Of a DNA stretch of 64,000 nt, positions 1 through 8,543 are shown one piece after another. A model generated the notes under the pieces. It was given only the letters and a program-made list of their open reading frames with translations, was not told where the DNA came from and searched no databases. The stretch is from Aureimonas psammosilenae (GTDB lineage Bacteria; Pseudomonadota; Alphaproteobacteria; Rhizobiales; Rhizobiaceae). Position 1 is the stretch's first letter, and the number at the start of each line of letters is the position of its first letter. A program made the position numbers and the translations under genes. The DNA is taken from contig NZ_WEZG01000009.1 of the NCBI RefSeq assembly GCF_009176975.1, positions 124,001 to 188,000 on the forward strand. The letters run 5' to 3'.

Positions 1-774
1 TTCGCGGCCAAGGGCCTCAAGCCCTTCCTGTTCGACGGCGAGCATCCGGGGGAGGGGATCGACGCCGCGCTGGAGGGCGTCACCCATCTTCTCGTGTCCG
101 CCGGGCCGGATGCCGCCGGCGACCCGGTGCTGCGGCAATATCGCGACCGGATCGGCCATGGCTGCGCGCGGCTCGAATGGATCGGCTATCTGTCGACGGT
201 CGGCGTTTATGGCGACCATGGCGGTGCCTGGGTGGACGAGGACACGCCCGTCGCGCCGCGATCGGAGCGCTCGCGCCAGCGCGTGACGGCGGAAGAAGAC
301 TGGCGGCGCGTCGCGGAGGCACGGGGAACGCCGCTCGCAACCTTGCGCTTGTCCGGCATCTACGGTCCGGGGCGCAACGCCTTCGTGAATCTTCGCGAAG
401 GCAAAGCCAAGCGTCTCGCCAAGCCGGGGCAGGTGTTCAACCGCATCCATGTGGAAGACATCGCCGGCTCGCTTCTCCATCTGGCGACCCGGCGCGAAGG
501 CGGCGTCTTCAACGTCACGGACGACGAGCCCGCCCCGCCGCAGGACGTCGTGGAACATGCCGCGACCCTCGCCGGACTGCCGGTCCCGCCGCTCGTGGAT
601 TTTGACGAAGCCGCGCTTTCCCCTATGGCGCGTTCCTTTTATGGCGAGAATAAACGGGTCTCGAACCGCAAAATCAGGCAGTCCGGATACACGTTTTCTT
701 TTCCCACATTTCGGGACGCTCTTCCCTCTCTCATAGGCGATGCCGCATTTTCACCATCACCAAATATTTCTTGA
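1..774 (+). CDS. NAD(P)-dependent epimerase/dehydratase, SDR family (5' end missing)
   Basis: The reading frame is open from the first base, so the N-terminus with its nucleotide-binding glycine motif lies outside the window. What remains shows extended SDR features: LEWIGYLSTVGVYGDHGG carries the Ser/Tyr region after the fourth strand, followed by LRLSGIYGPGRN and FNRIHVEDIAGSLLHL, which match the substrate side of YeeZ-type SDR proteins. An internal GTG at 94 is not a credible start because homology continues upstream of it. The substrate cannot be inferred; a nucleotide-sugar or related metabolite is typical. The C-terminus (FSFPTFRDALPSLIGD) looks complete. Confidence 0.8.
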   Translation, partial: FAAKGLKPFLFDGEHPGEGIDAALEGVTHLLVSAGPDAAGDPVLRQYRDRIGHGCARLEWIGYLSTVGVYGDHGGAWVDEDTPVAPRSERSRQRVTAEEDWRRVAEARGTPLATLRLSGIYGPGRNAFVNLREGKAKRLAKPGQVFNRIHVEDIAGSLLHLATRREGGVFNVTDDEPAPPQDVVEHAATLAGLPVPPLVDFDEAALSPMARSFYGENKRVSNRKIRQSGYTFSFPTFRDALPSLIGDAAFSPSPNIS

Positions 775-790
775 ATATGACGCTTTTTAA

Positions 791-802
791 CATCACGTGA
801 TG
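791..802. promoter_or_regulatory. 12-bp perfect palindrome upstream of rlpA-like gene
   Basis: The sequence catcacgtgatg reads the same on both strands and lies 129 bases before the next gene. Its size suits an operator for a dimeric regulator, but nothing else identifies it and a chance palindrome is possible. Confidence 0.2.
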
Positions 803-821
803 GAACTGACCCAATTTTGAC

Positions 822-880
822 CCTGACCGCCCGGCATCTGTCCCCTCGCTAGCCGCGGGGGCAACGAGGGGGTCAGGTTT
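822..880 (+). terminator. Possible intrinsic terminator after the epimerase gene
   Basis: An outer pair cctgacc (822-828) / ggtcagg (871-877) and an inner pair cccctcg (842-848) / cgagggg (865-871) form an imperfect GC-rich hairpin followed by tttt. The long interior loop makes it only moderately convincing. Confidence 0.35.
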
Positions 881-930
881 TCTGAAGCTCGGCCACCCGC
901 GGAAAATCAACGGGATAAGGACCGAGGGGT

Positions 931-1335
931 TTGAAGACTGCCGCTCTGACAGCCATCGCCATCGCCATTTCGACGATTTCAATTCCGCATATCGCATCCG
1001 CACAGACCGCGACGCAGACCGCCAAGGTGAAGACCGCCTGCGGGGGTGCCTCCTGGTACTCGCTTCGTTCACGCACCGCATCCGGTGAAATGATGAACCC
1101 TGCTGCCATGACGGCAGCTCACAAGACCCTGCCGCTCGGCAGCAAGGTTAAAGTCACCAACCTTAAGAACAACCGTTCGATCGTCGTGACGATCAACGAT
1201 CGCGGACCTTTCATCAAGGGGCGCCTGATCGACCTTTCCAAGGGTGCGGCCCGCCAGCTCGACTTCGTGCATTCGGGCGTCGCCCGCGTTCAGATCGAGT
1301 CCGTCGACGGCTCGGGAACCAAGAGCTGCGCCTGA
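931..1335 (+). CDS. RlpA-like septal ring / double-psi beta-barrel protein
   Basis: This is a 134-residue exported protein made of a signal peptide (about residues 1-24, ending IASA-Q) and one RlpA-like double-psi beta-barrel domain. Diagnostic stretches are GGASWYSLRSRTASGE, TAAHKTLPLGSKVKVTN and VVTINDRGPF, the last holding the conserved Asp of the barrel. Full-length RlpA proteins bind or cleave denuded peptidoglycan at the septum and carry a SPOR domain. No SPOR domain is present here, as is common in alphaproteobacterial short forms. The start is a TTG preceded by gagggg; no better ATG fits the signal peptide. Whether it keeps lytic activity is unknown. Confidence 0.8.
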   Translation: MKTAALTAIAIAISTISIPHIASAQTATQTAKVKTACGGASWYSLRSRTASGEMMNPAAMTAAHKTLPLGSKVKVTNLKNNRSIVVTINDRGPFIKGRLIDLSKGAARQLDFVHSGVARVQIESVDGSGTKSCA

Positions 1336-1357
1336 TCCATCCGAAACGATGACGCGC

Positions 1358-1395
1358 AAAGGCTGCGGATCTCCAGGGCGGAGAGCGCAGCCTTT
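1358..1395. terminator. Bidirectional intrinsic terminator between rlpA-like and MATE genes
   Basis: Perfect 10-bp arms aaaggctgcg (1358-1367) and cgcagccttt (1386-1395) flank an 18-base loop between two convergent genes. T-rich sequence follows on the plus strand, and the arm itself supplies Ts on the minus strand. Confidence 0.6.
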
Positions 1396-1401
1396 CTCTT
1401 G

Positions 1402-2808
1402 TCAGGCGGGCGTCAGGCCGAGCCGCGCGCGCATCGCCACCCGCGCCGTCATCATGACGGCGGCGAAGAACAGGCCGGCGGCGAGCCCCGCCCAGATGCC
1501 GACCCCGCCGAGCCCGGCCGTGAAGGCCAGGACCCAGGCGACCGGCATGCCGATGCCCCAGTAGCTGACGAGCGCCATGATCATCGGAACGCGCGTGTCG
1601 GCGAGGCCGCGCAGCACGCCGGCTGACACGACCTGCAGGCAGTCCACGAGCTGGAACGCCGCCGCGACCGCCAGAAGCTGCACCCCCTCCGCCAGCATGG
1701 CCGGGGACTCGGCATGGCTCTTGTCGAGATAAGCGCCGACGAGAAAACCGGGCGCCGCCCAGAACAGGATCGCCCCGCAGCACCCGGCCGCGAAACCGAG
1801 ACCGATCGCCGACCACGCGGCGCGCCCGAGGCCGAGCCAGTCGCGCCGGCCGAAGGCGACGCCGACCCGGACGCTGGCCGCCTGCGACAGGCCGAGCGGC
1901 ACCATGAAGGCGATGGAGGCGAGCTGCAGCGCGATGCCATGCGCGGCCAGCGTCACCGTACCGAGCCAGCCCATCATCACGGAAGACGCGGCAAAGAGCC
2001 CGGCCTCGGCGATGATCGTGGTGGAAACCGGCAAGCCGATGCGCAGGATCTCCCGGAAGGCCGGCCAGTCCGGCCGCCAGATGCGCTGAAGGAAGCGGTA
2101 ATCCTCTAATCCCCGCGCCCAGCGGCAATAAGCGAAGAGCGCCAGCGCTCCGAGGACGTTCGTCAGGACGGAGGCCAGCGCCGAGCCGTTGAGGCCAAGG
2201 GCTGGGAAGCCGAAATGGCCGAAGATCAGCACCCAGTTGAGTGCGGCATTCAGGACGACGCTCGCCAGCGTCACGAGAAGGATCGTGCCGGCGCGTCCGA
2301 CGACGCTAAGCCCCGAGCGGAAGCCGGCGATGAAGAGGGCGGGGATCAGGCCCCATTCGAAGACGCGCATGAAGGAGCCGGCGAGCCGCGCGGTTTCCGC
2401 TTCCTGGCCGAGCGCCAGAAGGATGGCCTCGAAATGCCACAGCGGCACGAGCATCAGGAGCCCGTAAGCCCCAAGCGCCCAGAAGCCCATGCGCACCGAA
2501 CGCCGGACGCCGGCCCGGTCGCCGCGCCCTTCGGCGCTGGCCGCCAGCGGCAGGAGCCCCTGCGCGAAGCCCGAGCCGAAGATCCAGACGAGATAGAAGC
2601 CTTGCGTACACAGAACGGCGGCGGCAAGCTCGGTCGTGCCGAGGCGCCCCACCATCAGGGTGTCGGTGACGTGGATCGCCATCTGCGCGAGCTGGGCGCC
2701 GACGAGCGGGCTCCCGAGCGCCAGCGTCGCGCCCAGATGCGCCCCCCACGAGGCGCCGGGCGGAACGGAGGACGCCTTGTCCGCCGAAACGACGGATGCG
2801 GTTTCCAT
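1402..2808 (-). CDS. MATE family efflux transporter (NorM/DinF type)
   Basis: A 468-residue integral membrane protein with about twelve predicted hydrophobic helices in two homologous halves. The opening PLVGAQLAQMAIHVTDTLMVGRLGTTELAA is the classic first MATE helix pair, and the second half repeats it around GLPVSTTIIAEAGLFAASSVMMGWLGTVTLAAHGIA. Members export cationic drugs, dyes or metabolites in exchange for Na+ or H+ across the inner membrane. The start ATG is well placed behind an aggagag ribosome site. It stands alone, divergent from the glutathione transferase gene and convergent with the RlpA-like gene. The substrate is unknown. Confidence 0.9.
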   Translation of the reverse strand: METASVVSADKASSVPPGASWGAHLGATLALGSPLVGAQLAQMAIHVTDTLMVGRLGTTELAAAVLCTQGFYLVWIFGSGFAQGLLPLAASAEGRGDRAGVRRSVRMGFWALGAYGLLMLVPLWHFEAILLALGQEAETARLAGSFMRVFEWGLIPALFIAGFRSGLSVVGRAGTILLVTLASVVLNAALNWVLIFGHFGFPALGLNGSALASVLTNVLGALALFAYCRWARGLEDYRFLQRIWRPDWPAFREILRIGLPVSTTIIAEAGLFAASSVMMGWLGTVTLAAHGIALQLASIAFMVPLGLSQAASVRVGVAFGRRDWLGLGRAAWSAIGLGFAAGCCGAILFWAAPGFLVGAYLDKSHAESPAMLAEGVQLLAVAAAFQLVDCLQVVSAGVLRGLADTRVPMIMALVSYWGIGMPVAWVLAFTAGLGGVGIWAGLAAGLFFAAVMMTARVAMRARLGLTPA

Positions 2809-2952
2809 ATCGACTCTCCTTGAAGCCGGCTCGCGGGCGCTTGTGAGGGCGCGGGGCGAGCCGGAACGCCCCCGCGTTAGATCAGCGACCCTGCCCTGTC
2901 TAGCGCGGCTCTCCGCGCCAGATCATGCGGAACCGGGAGGAGGGCTTGGAGC

Positions 2953-3687
2953 ATGGGCTTCGATCTTTTTTATTGGCCGTCGATCCAGGGACGCGGCGAG
3001 TTTCCGCGCCTCGTTCTGGAAGCCGCCGGCGCCGATTATCGCGACATGGCGCGGCTCGACGACGTGGAGAACGGTGGCGTGGAAGGCATGATGGCCTTCA
3101 TGAAAGGGAAGGGCGGCTATCCCATCCCCCTCGCGCCGCCTTTCCTCAAGGACGGCGAGGTGCTCGTGTCGCAGTCGGCGGTGATCTCGGCCTATCTCGG
3201 CGAAAAGCTCGGCTGGGCACCGGAGGATGAAGCCCTGAGGGAATGGGCGCGCGCCATCGCCGTCACCACGGCCGATCTCGTGGCGGAAGCGCACGACGTG
3301 CACCATCCCGTCGGCGTGTCGCTTTACTACGAAGATCAGAAACCGGAGTCATCGCGCCGGGCGGGCGAGTTCCGGTCGCAGCGCATCCCGAAGTTCCTCG
3401 GCTGGTACGAGACGCTGATCGCGAACAACCCCACGCGTTCGGGAACGCTTGTGGGCAACCGCCTGACCTATGTGGATCTCGGCCTGTTCCAGGTGCGCGA
3501 AGGTCTGGCTTACGCCTTTCCCCGCGCGACCGCCGCCCTCTCGGGGCGCTTCCCTCATGTCGAGGCGCTGACCGAGCGCGTGCGGGCCGAGCCGGGGATC
3601 GCGGCCTATCTCGCAAGCCCGCGCCGCCTGCCCTTCACCACGGAGGGCATCTTCCGCGATTATCCGGAACTCGACGGCGACGCCTGA
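2953..3687 (+). CDS. Glutathione S-transferase family protein
   Basis: A 244-residue cytosolic protein with an N-terminal thioredoxin-like domain (about residues 1-85) and an all-helical C-terminal domain. The start FDLFYWPSIQGRGEFPRLVLEAAGADY resembles sigma/mu-type GSTs, where the Tyr near position 7 (FYW) activates glutathione. VSQSAVISAYLGEKLG matches the glutathione-binding Q-S-xx-I motif before helix 3. A strong gggaggaggg ribosome site precedes the ATG. It is monocistronic. Possible roles are detoxification of electrophiles or peroxides; the substrate cannot be read from the sequence. Confidence 0.85.
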   Translation: MGFDLFYWPSIQGRGEFPRLVLEAAGADYRDMARLDDVENGGVEGMMAFMKGKGGYPIPLAPPFLKDGEVLVSQSAVISAYLGEKLGWAPEDEALREWARAIAVTTADLVAEAHDVHHPVGVSLYYEDQKPESSRRAGEFRSQRIPKFLGWYETLIANNPTRSGTLVGNRLTYVDLGLFQVREGLAYAFPRATAALSGRFPHVEALTERVRAEPGIAAYLASPRRLPFTTEGIFRDYPELDGDA

Positions 3688-3700
3688 GGCCGCCGTCGAG
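3670..3700 (+). terminator. Hairpin at the end of the GST gene
   Basis: Arms ctcgacggcg (3670-3679) and cgccgtcgag (3691-3700) span the stop codon. A run of five Ts comes nine bases later (3709-3713). The delayed T-tract weakens the call. Confidence 0.4.
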
Positions 3701-3711
3701 ATATCGGCTTT

Positions 3712-4539
3712 TTACTGCGCCATCTTGGAGGCGAAGAGCGACAGGGCCTGCTGGTAGACCACGGCGCGGTTCCAGTCGGCGAAGACCGGATAGTTCGGCT
3801 CGCCCGGACCATAGCCGGCATTCGGCTGCCAGCCGTGCTCGCGCAGGAAGTTCGCGGTGGAGGCCAGAACGTCGGCCTTGGAGCGGATGAGGTCGCGGCG
3901 GCCGTCGCCGTCGAAGTCGACCGCGTATTTCAGGTAGTTCTTGGCCAGGAACTGCGTTTGGCCGATCTCGCCGGCCCAGGCGCCCTTCATGTCCTCGGCG
4001 CGCTTGTCGCCGCGATCGACGATCTCCAGGGCCGCGATCAATTCTTCCGTGAAGAAGTCCGAACGGCGGCAATCATAGGAAAGGGTCGCCAGCGAACGGA
4101 AGATGTTCATCGAGCCGGAATTGGCGCCGAAGCCCGTTTCCATGCCCCAGATCGCGACCAGCACTTCCTTCTGGACGCCGTAGCGGCGCTCGATGGAATC
4201 GAGCAGGGCCCCGTTCTGGCGGATGACCGACTTGCCCTTCTGGATATAGGAAGCGGGCGCGCGGCGCTCCATGAACTGGTCGAGCGAGAGCTTGAAGCTC
4301 TTCTGGTTGCGGTCGAGGCTGATGACCTTGGCATCGTAGGAAACGCCGCCGAGAGCGGAGTCGATGGCGCGGGCGGAGATCCCTTGCGCGGCCGCTTCCT
4401 GCTTGAACTGGGCGAGCCAGGCCGGGAACCCGGCCGCGTTGTTGCCGCAGGTGGCGGCCGAGGCCTGACCGGCGCTCAATCCGACAAAAAGGGCACCGGC
4501 GGCAAGAGCGGCTTTGGCGGCCTTGGAAATGATGGTCAT
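3712..4539 (-). CDS. MltB-family lytic murein transglycosylase
   Basis: A 275-residue exported enzyme with a clear signal peptide (residues 1-28, ending GQASA-A). It cleaves the MurNAc-GlcNAc glycan backbone of peptidoglycan, forming 1,6-anhydroMurNAc ends. WGMETGFGANSG places the catalytic Glu at residue 134, and YDCRRSDFFTEELIAAL plus KGAWAGEIGQTQFL and FDGDGRRDL are the remaining SLT_2 family blocks. No peptidoglycan-binding domain follows, so it is the short single-domain form common in Rhizobiales. It lacks an obvious lipobox and is therefore likely to be a soluble periplasmic enzyme. The gene is monocistronic. Confidence 0.9.
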   Translation of the reverse strand: MTIISKAAKAALAAGALFVGLSAGQASAATCGNNAAGFPAWLAQFKQEAAAQGISARAIDSALGGVSYDAKVISLDRNQKSFKLSLDQFMERRAPASYIQKGKSVIRQNGALLDSIERRYGVQKEVLVAIWGMETGFGANSGSMNIFRSLATLSYDCRRSDFFTEELIAALEIVDRGDKRAEDMKGAWAGEIGQTQFLAKNYLKYAVDFDGDGRRDLIRSKADVLASTANFLREHGWQPNAGYGPGEPNYPVFADWNRAVVYQQALSLFASKMAQ

Positions 4540-4822
4540 CGGCGGTCTTGAACTCCGGTCGGGAACGGGCGCGTGGCGAAAAATCGGATGAGAATGTTTC
4601 GAATCGCCTAAGGCAGGCGGAATCGGGCGAAGGTTAGGCGCGAGGTCTCAGAGAAACGTTAACCATCGGCTTGTGTTGTCGGATTGCCTCGGTCCCCGCC
4701 TATCGGCAGGCTCGCGAAGGGGATATGGGCTGAAGCCAAATCCCATCGAGCATCGCGCCGCGGTTCGCCGCCCGGAGTCCGTCTTGTCTTCTTCCCATGC
4801 CCGGTCGCGCCCGGCCGGTACG

Positions 4823-5707
4823 ATGTCCGGCGACGGTCTCGGCATCCTCGCGATGCTTCTGGCCATGCTGCTCTTCGCCGCCAACGACACGATGGGCAAA
4901 TGGCTGGTGTCGACCTACGGCGTCGGCCAGATCATGTTTCTGCGCTCCGTCGGTGCGCTTCTGGTGATCGCGCCTTTCCTGACGCGCCTTCCGCCCGGCG
5001 CGCTCTGGCGCGTCGAGCGGCCCTGGCTCCTGACGCTGCGCTGCTTCTTCGGGGCGTTCGAGGCATCCGCCTTTTATTATGCGACGATCACGCTGCCGCT
5101 CGCCGATGTCATCACCTATTGGCTGGCCGCGCCGATCTATGTGGCGGCCCTGTCGCCCTGGCTCCTGAAGGAAAAGGTCGGCTGGCGGCGCTGGACGGCG
5201 ATCGCGGTCGGCTTCGTGGGCGTCGCGGTCGCGCTGCGCCCGTCTTCCGCGGCGCTGACGCCGGCCGCCGTGGTGTCGCTCGTCGGGTCCTTCGTGTTCA
5301 GCCTCACCGTGGTCTACGGTCGCCAGTTGCGCGGCACGCCCGACATCGTGCTCGTGTTCTGGCAGTTCGTGGCGGCCCTCCTGTGTGGCCTCGCGACGGT
5401 GCCGTTCTTCTGGGTCCCGCCGTCGACGCGCGACTTCGGTCTCCTGGCTCTCCTGGGCATCGTGTCCATGGTCGGCCATGTCTGCGTGACGCGCTCGTTG
5501 AAGCTCGGCAGCGCCGCCACCGTCGCGCCCATGCAATATTCGACGCTTCTCTGGGGCGTCATCTTCGGCTGGATCTTCTTCGGCGAAGTGCCGGACGCCA
5601 TGCTTCTGGTCGGCGCCGCGATCATCATCGCCTCCGGCCTGTTCATCGCCTTCCGCGAAAGGAAGATGAAGGTGGACGGAGAGCCGACGGTGGTCGACTC
5701 TCCTTGA
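4823..5707 (+). CDS. DMT superfamily (EamA) transporter
   Basis: A 294-residue membrane protein with ten hydrophobic helices in two EamA repeats. The first begins LAMLLAMLLFAANDTMGKW and the second TPAAVVSLVGSFVFSLTVVYGRQL. Such carriers move amino acids or small metabolites across the inner membrane; the direction and substrate are unknown here. An upstream GTG at 4673 would add 50 residues of basic, non-membrane sequence. I prefer the ATG at 4823 because it begins just before the first helix, though its ribosome site is weak. The gene converges on the aldehyde dehydrogenase gene with only a few bases between them. Confidence 0.85.
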   Translation: MSGDGLGILAMLLAMLLFAANDTMGKWLVSTYGVGQIMFLRSVGALLVIAPFLTRLPPGALWRVERPWLLTLRCFFGAFEASAFYYATITLPLADVITYWLAAPIYVAALSPWLLKEKVGWRRWTAIAVGFVGVAVALRPSSAALTPAAVVSLVGSFVFSLTVVYGRQLRGTPDIVLVFWQFVAALLCGLATVPFFWVPPSTRDFGLLALLGIVSMVGHVCVTRSLKLGSAATVAPMQYSTLLWGVIFGWIFFGEVPDAMLLVGAAIIIASGLFIAFRERKMKVDGEPTVVDSP

Positions 5708-5713
5708 ACACTT

Positions 5714-7291
5714 TCAGTTCTGGCCGAGCTTGCCGTCGACGCGCCGCCAGAGCTTCAGCGGGTTGCCGTCCTTGACCGCTTCCGGCTGAAGGGCGACGGG
5801 AAAGTCCTGATAGGAAACCGGCCGCAGGAAGCGATAGATCGCAAGGCTCCCGACCGAGGTGGTGCGCCCGTCCGAGGTGGCCGGGAAGGGGCCGCCATGC
5901 ACCATGGCATGGCCGACCTCGACGCCCGTGCCGAAACCGTTGACGAGGATGCGGCCCGCCGTTTCCTCCAGCCGCGGCAAAAGCTTGGCCGCCGCCGCGT
6001 GGTCCGCCTCGTCGATATGGATCGCGACGGTGAGCTGGCCTTCGAGGCCGTCCACGACCTTGGCGACTTCCTCTTCGTTCCGGCAGCGAACGACGAGCGA
6101 GGAGGAGCCGAAGACCTCTTCCTGAAGCTCGGGCGCCGACAGGAAAGCCTCGGCCGAAACGGTGAAGATCGCCGACCGGCCGCGCAAGGTCCCGCCTTCC
6201 TGGCCGCGCGCCAGCGTTTCGACGGAAGCGTGGCTCCCCAGCTTCTCGACGCCCTCGCTATAGGCCTTGTGGATGCCGGGGGTCAGCATCACGGCGGCCG
6301 GCGTTTCGGTCAAGGCCTCGGCCGCGCCCTTCAGGAAGGCGTCGAGGCCTTCGCCTTCGATCGCCACGACGAGGCCCGGATTGGTGCAGAACTGGCCGGC
6401 GCCGAGGATCAGCGAGGCGGTGAAGGCCTTGCCGATCGCCTCGCCGCGGGCAGTGAGCGCCGCCGGAAACAGCACCACCGGGTTGATCGAGCTCATCTCG
6501 GCATAGACCGGGATCGGCTGCTTGCGGGACGCGGCGATCTTCATCAGCGCCGTCCCGCCGCCGCGCGAGCCGGTGAAGCCGACCGCCTTGATGCGATGAT
6601 CGGCGACGAGGCCCTGGCCGATCTCGCGGCCGGAATCGAAGAGAAGCGCGAAGGTGCCTTCCGGCAGGCCGCGATCCTTTACCGCCTTGGAAACGGCACG
6701 GCCGACGAGCTCGGACGTGCCGGGATGGGCGGAATGGGCCTTGGCGATCACCGGGCAACCGGCGGCCAGCGCCGAAGCCGTGTCGCCGCCCGCGACCGAA
6801 AAGGCGAGGGGGAAGTTCGATGCGCCGAACACCGCGACGGGGCCGACCGCGATGTTGCGCAAACGAAGATCGACGCGGGGCAGGGGCTTCCTTTCCGGCA
6901 TGGCCGGATCGACGCGCGCTTCCAGGAAGCCGCCGTCGCGCACGACGCCCGCGAACATGCGAAGCTGCCCGATCGTGCGGCCGCGCTCGCCTTCGAGACG
7001 CGGGCGCGGCAGGCCGCTTTCCGCCATGCAGCGCTCGATCAGCTCGTCGCCGAGCGCCGCGATGTTGTCGGCGATGGCTTCGAGGAAAAGAGCGCGGTCT
7101 TCCAGGCTCGTTTCGCGGTAGGGCCGGAAGGCGGCCTCGGCCAGCGCGCAGGCGCGTTCCAGATCCGCCTTGGTCGCGCCGCCGAAGCCCGGCTCCAGCT
7201 TCTCGCCGTTCGACGCGTTCACGCCGAAGATCTCGCCGTTCGCGCCCTTCAGGGCTTCCCCGCCGATGAACTGTTGTCCGAGAATCGTCAT
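5714..7291 (-). CDS. Alpha-ketoglutaric semialdehyde dehydrogenase (NADP-type ALDH)
   Basis: A 525-residue aldehyde dehydrogenase of the long KGSADH type, which oxidises 2,5-dioxopentanoate to 2-oxoglutarate. Visible features are the cofactor region [16 protein letters not shown], the motif [10 protein letters not shown], the general base Glu265 in YAEMSSINP and the catalytic Cys302 in [10 protein letters not shown]. The sequence SSINP and the length separate it from succinate-semialdehyde enzymes. It lies about 75-100 bases downstream of a DHDPS-family dehydratase on the same strand, which together fit the last two steps of non-phosphorylative L-arabinose breakdown. Related pairs also act on glucarate or hydroxyproline, so the sugar is inferred from the partner. 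Confidence 0.87.
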   Translation of the reverse strand: MTILGQQFIGGEALKGANGEIFGVNASNGEKLEPGFGGATKADLERACALAEAAFRPYRETSLEDRALFLEAIADNIAALGDELIERCMAESGLPRPRLEGERGRTIGQLRMFAGVVRDGGFLEARVDPAMPERKPLPRVDLRLRNIAVGPVAVFGASNFPLAFSVAGGDTASALAAGCPVIAKAHSAHPGTSELVGRAVSKAVKDRGLPEGTFALLFDSGREIGQGLVADHRIKAVGFTGSRGGGTALMKIAASRKQPIPVYAEMSSINPVVLFPAALTARGEAIGKAFTASLILGAGQFCTNPGLVVAIEGEGLDAFLKGAAEALTETPAAVMLTPGIHKAYSEGVEKLGSHASVETLARGQEGGTLRGRSAIFTVSAEAFLSAPELQEEVFGSSSLVVRCRNEEEVAKVVDGLEGQLTVAIHIDEADHAAAAKLLPRLEETAGRILVNGFGTGVEVGHAMVHGGPFPATSDGRTTSVGSLAIYRFLRPVSYQDFPVALQPEAVKDGNPLKLWRRVDGKLGQN

Positions 7292-7387
7292 GGGATGGTT
7301 CCCTTCGGTGTTATTTCGCGTTGCATGTCGCCGGTCCGGCGGAGCGTCACCCCGCCATATAGGGACCGATCCACGATGAGGTCGGGC

Positions 7388-8311
7388 TTATTTGCCCCAG
7401 GTGAGCGCCAGCGGCTCGACCTGCCGTGCGAGTTCCAGAAGGCCGGCGCGCGTCGCGGGGTGGATCTGGTCGAGCGGGTGGCGCACATGGTCTGAAGCAA
7501 TCACGCCGCCTTCCATCATCACGGTCTTGGCGGCGCGCAAGCCACATTGCCGGTTCTCGTAGTTCACGAGCGGCAGGATGCGGGCATAGGCGGCCGCCGC
7601 CCCTTCGCGGTCGCCCGCGCGGTGCTTGTCGAAGATCGGGCGAAGAAGGTCGGGCGCCATCGCGCTCGACATGGTGCCCGTCGCGCCCGCGTCGAGGTCC
7701 GCCATCATGGTGATCGCCTCCTCGCCGTCGAAGGGGCCGACCACCGCCTCGCCGCCAGCGGCGATGAGGGCGCGAAGTTTCGCCGCCGACTGCGCCACCT
7801 CGATCTTGAAATAGCGCACCAGCGGCACTTCACGGGCGAGCTTTACGAGGAAGGATACCGGCAGGGCGACGCCCGACAAGGGCGCGTCCTGCACCATGAT
7901 GGGGATGCCGGCGGCATCCGCCACCGTCTTGAAATGCTCGGTCATACCGACTTCGTCGGCTCGCAAAGCCGCGCCGTGATAGGGCGGCATCAGCATCAGA
8001 AGCGCCGCGCCGAGTTCGGCGGCTTCCTTGGCGCGGGCGCTCGCGATGCGCGTCGAGAAATGCGAGCAGGTGACCATTACCGGCACGCGGCCCGCGACAT
8101 GCTCCAGCGACAGCCGGGTCAGAACCTGCCGCTCCTCGTCGGTGAGGAGAAACTGCTCGGAATAGTTGGCGAGGATGCAGATGCCGTCGACCTTCTGGTC
8201 GATCATGCAGTCGAGAACGCGCTTCATGCCGTCGAGATCGAGATCGCCGTTCTCGTGGAAGGGCGTCGGGGCGACCGGAAACAGACCGGAGAAAGGTTCC
8301 TGAAACGACAT
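7388..8311 (-). CDS. DHDPS-family dehydratase, probable L-2-keto-3-deoxyarabonate dehydratase
   Basis: A 307-residue class I aldolase-fold protein of the dihydrodipicolinate synthase family. The Schiff-base lysine is in VRYFKIEVAQ (Lys169). The usual bacterial DapA tyrosine motif is replaced by MVQDAPLSG, ruling out lysine synthesis. The opening GLFPVAPTPF and CILANYSEQFLLTDEER resemble, from memory, the L-2-keto-3-deoxyarabonate dehydratase of Azospirillum, which forms 2,5-dioxopentanoate. The adjacent dehydrogenase uses that product, supporting the call. A TTG six bases upstream is possible, but the ATG is spaced eight bases from gggagg. The upstream pathway genes are not in the window. Confidence 0.75.
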   Translation of the reverse strand: MSFQEPFSGLFPVAPTPFHENGDLDLDGMKRVLDCMIDQKVDGICILANYSEQFLLTDEERQVLTRLSLEHVAGRVPVMVTCSHFSTRIASARAKEAAELGAALLMLMPPYHGAALRADEVGMTEHFKTVADAAGIPIMVQDAPLSGVALPVSFLVKLAREVPLVRYFKIEVAQSAAKLRALIAAGGEAVVGPFDGEEAITMMADLDAGATGTMSSAMAPDLLRPIFDKHRAGDREGAAAAYARILPLVNYENRQCGLRAAKTVMMEGGVIASDHVRHPLDQIHPATRAGLLELARQVEPLALTWGK

Positions 8312-8543
8312 CGGCAACGCCTCCCAATAATACGACTAATCGAGGCCGGGTTTAACGGAAAGGTCCGGGAGGTGAAACGCCCAAGGCGGATTTTCCATGC
8401 AAAAGGCGCTTTTCCCTCCTTTTCTCCGCGTCTGACGATCCCGCGCAGCGTGTGGCGCGATGACAGAAGCCGCTTCCTGGCTTAGAAAGCTCCCGGCCGG
8501 CGGTTTTTCGCGGACCGTTTGAAAGGGAAAAGGTGCCGAGCGT

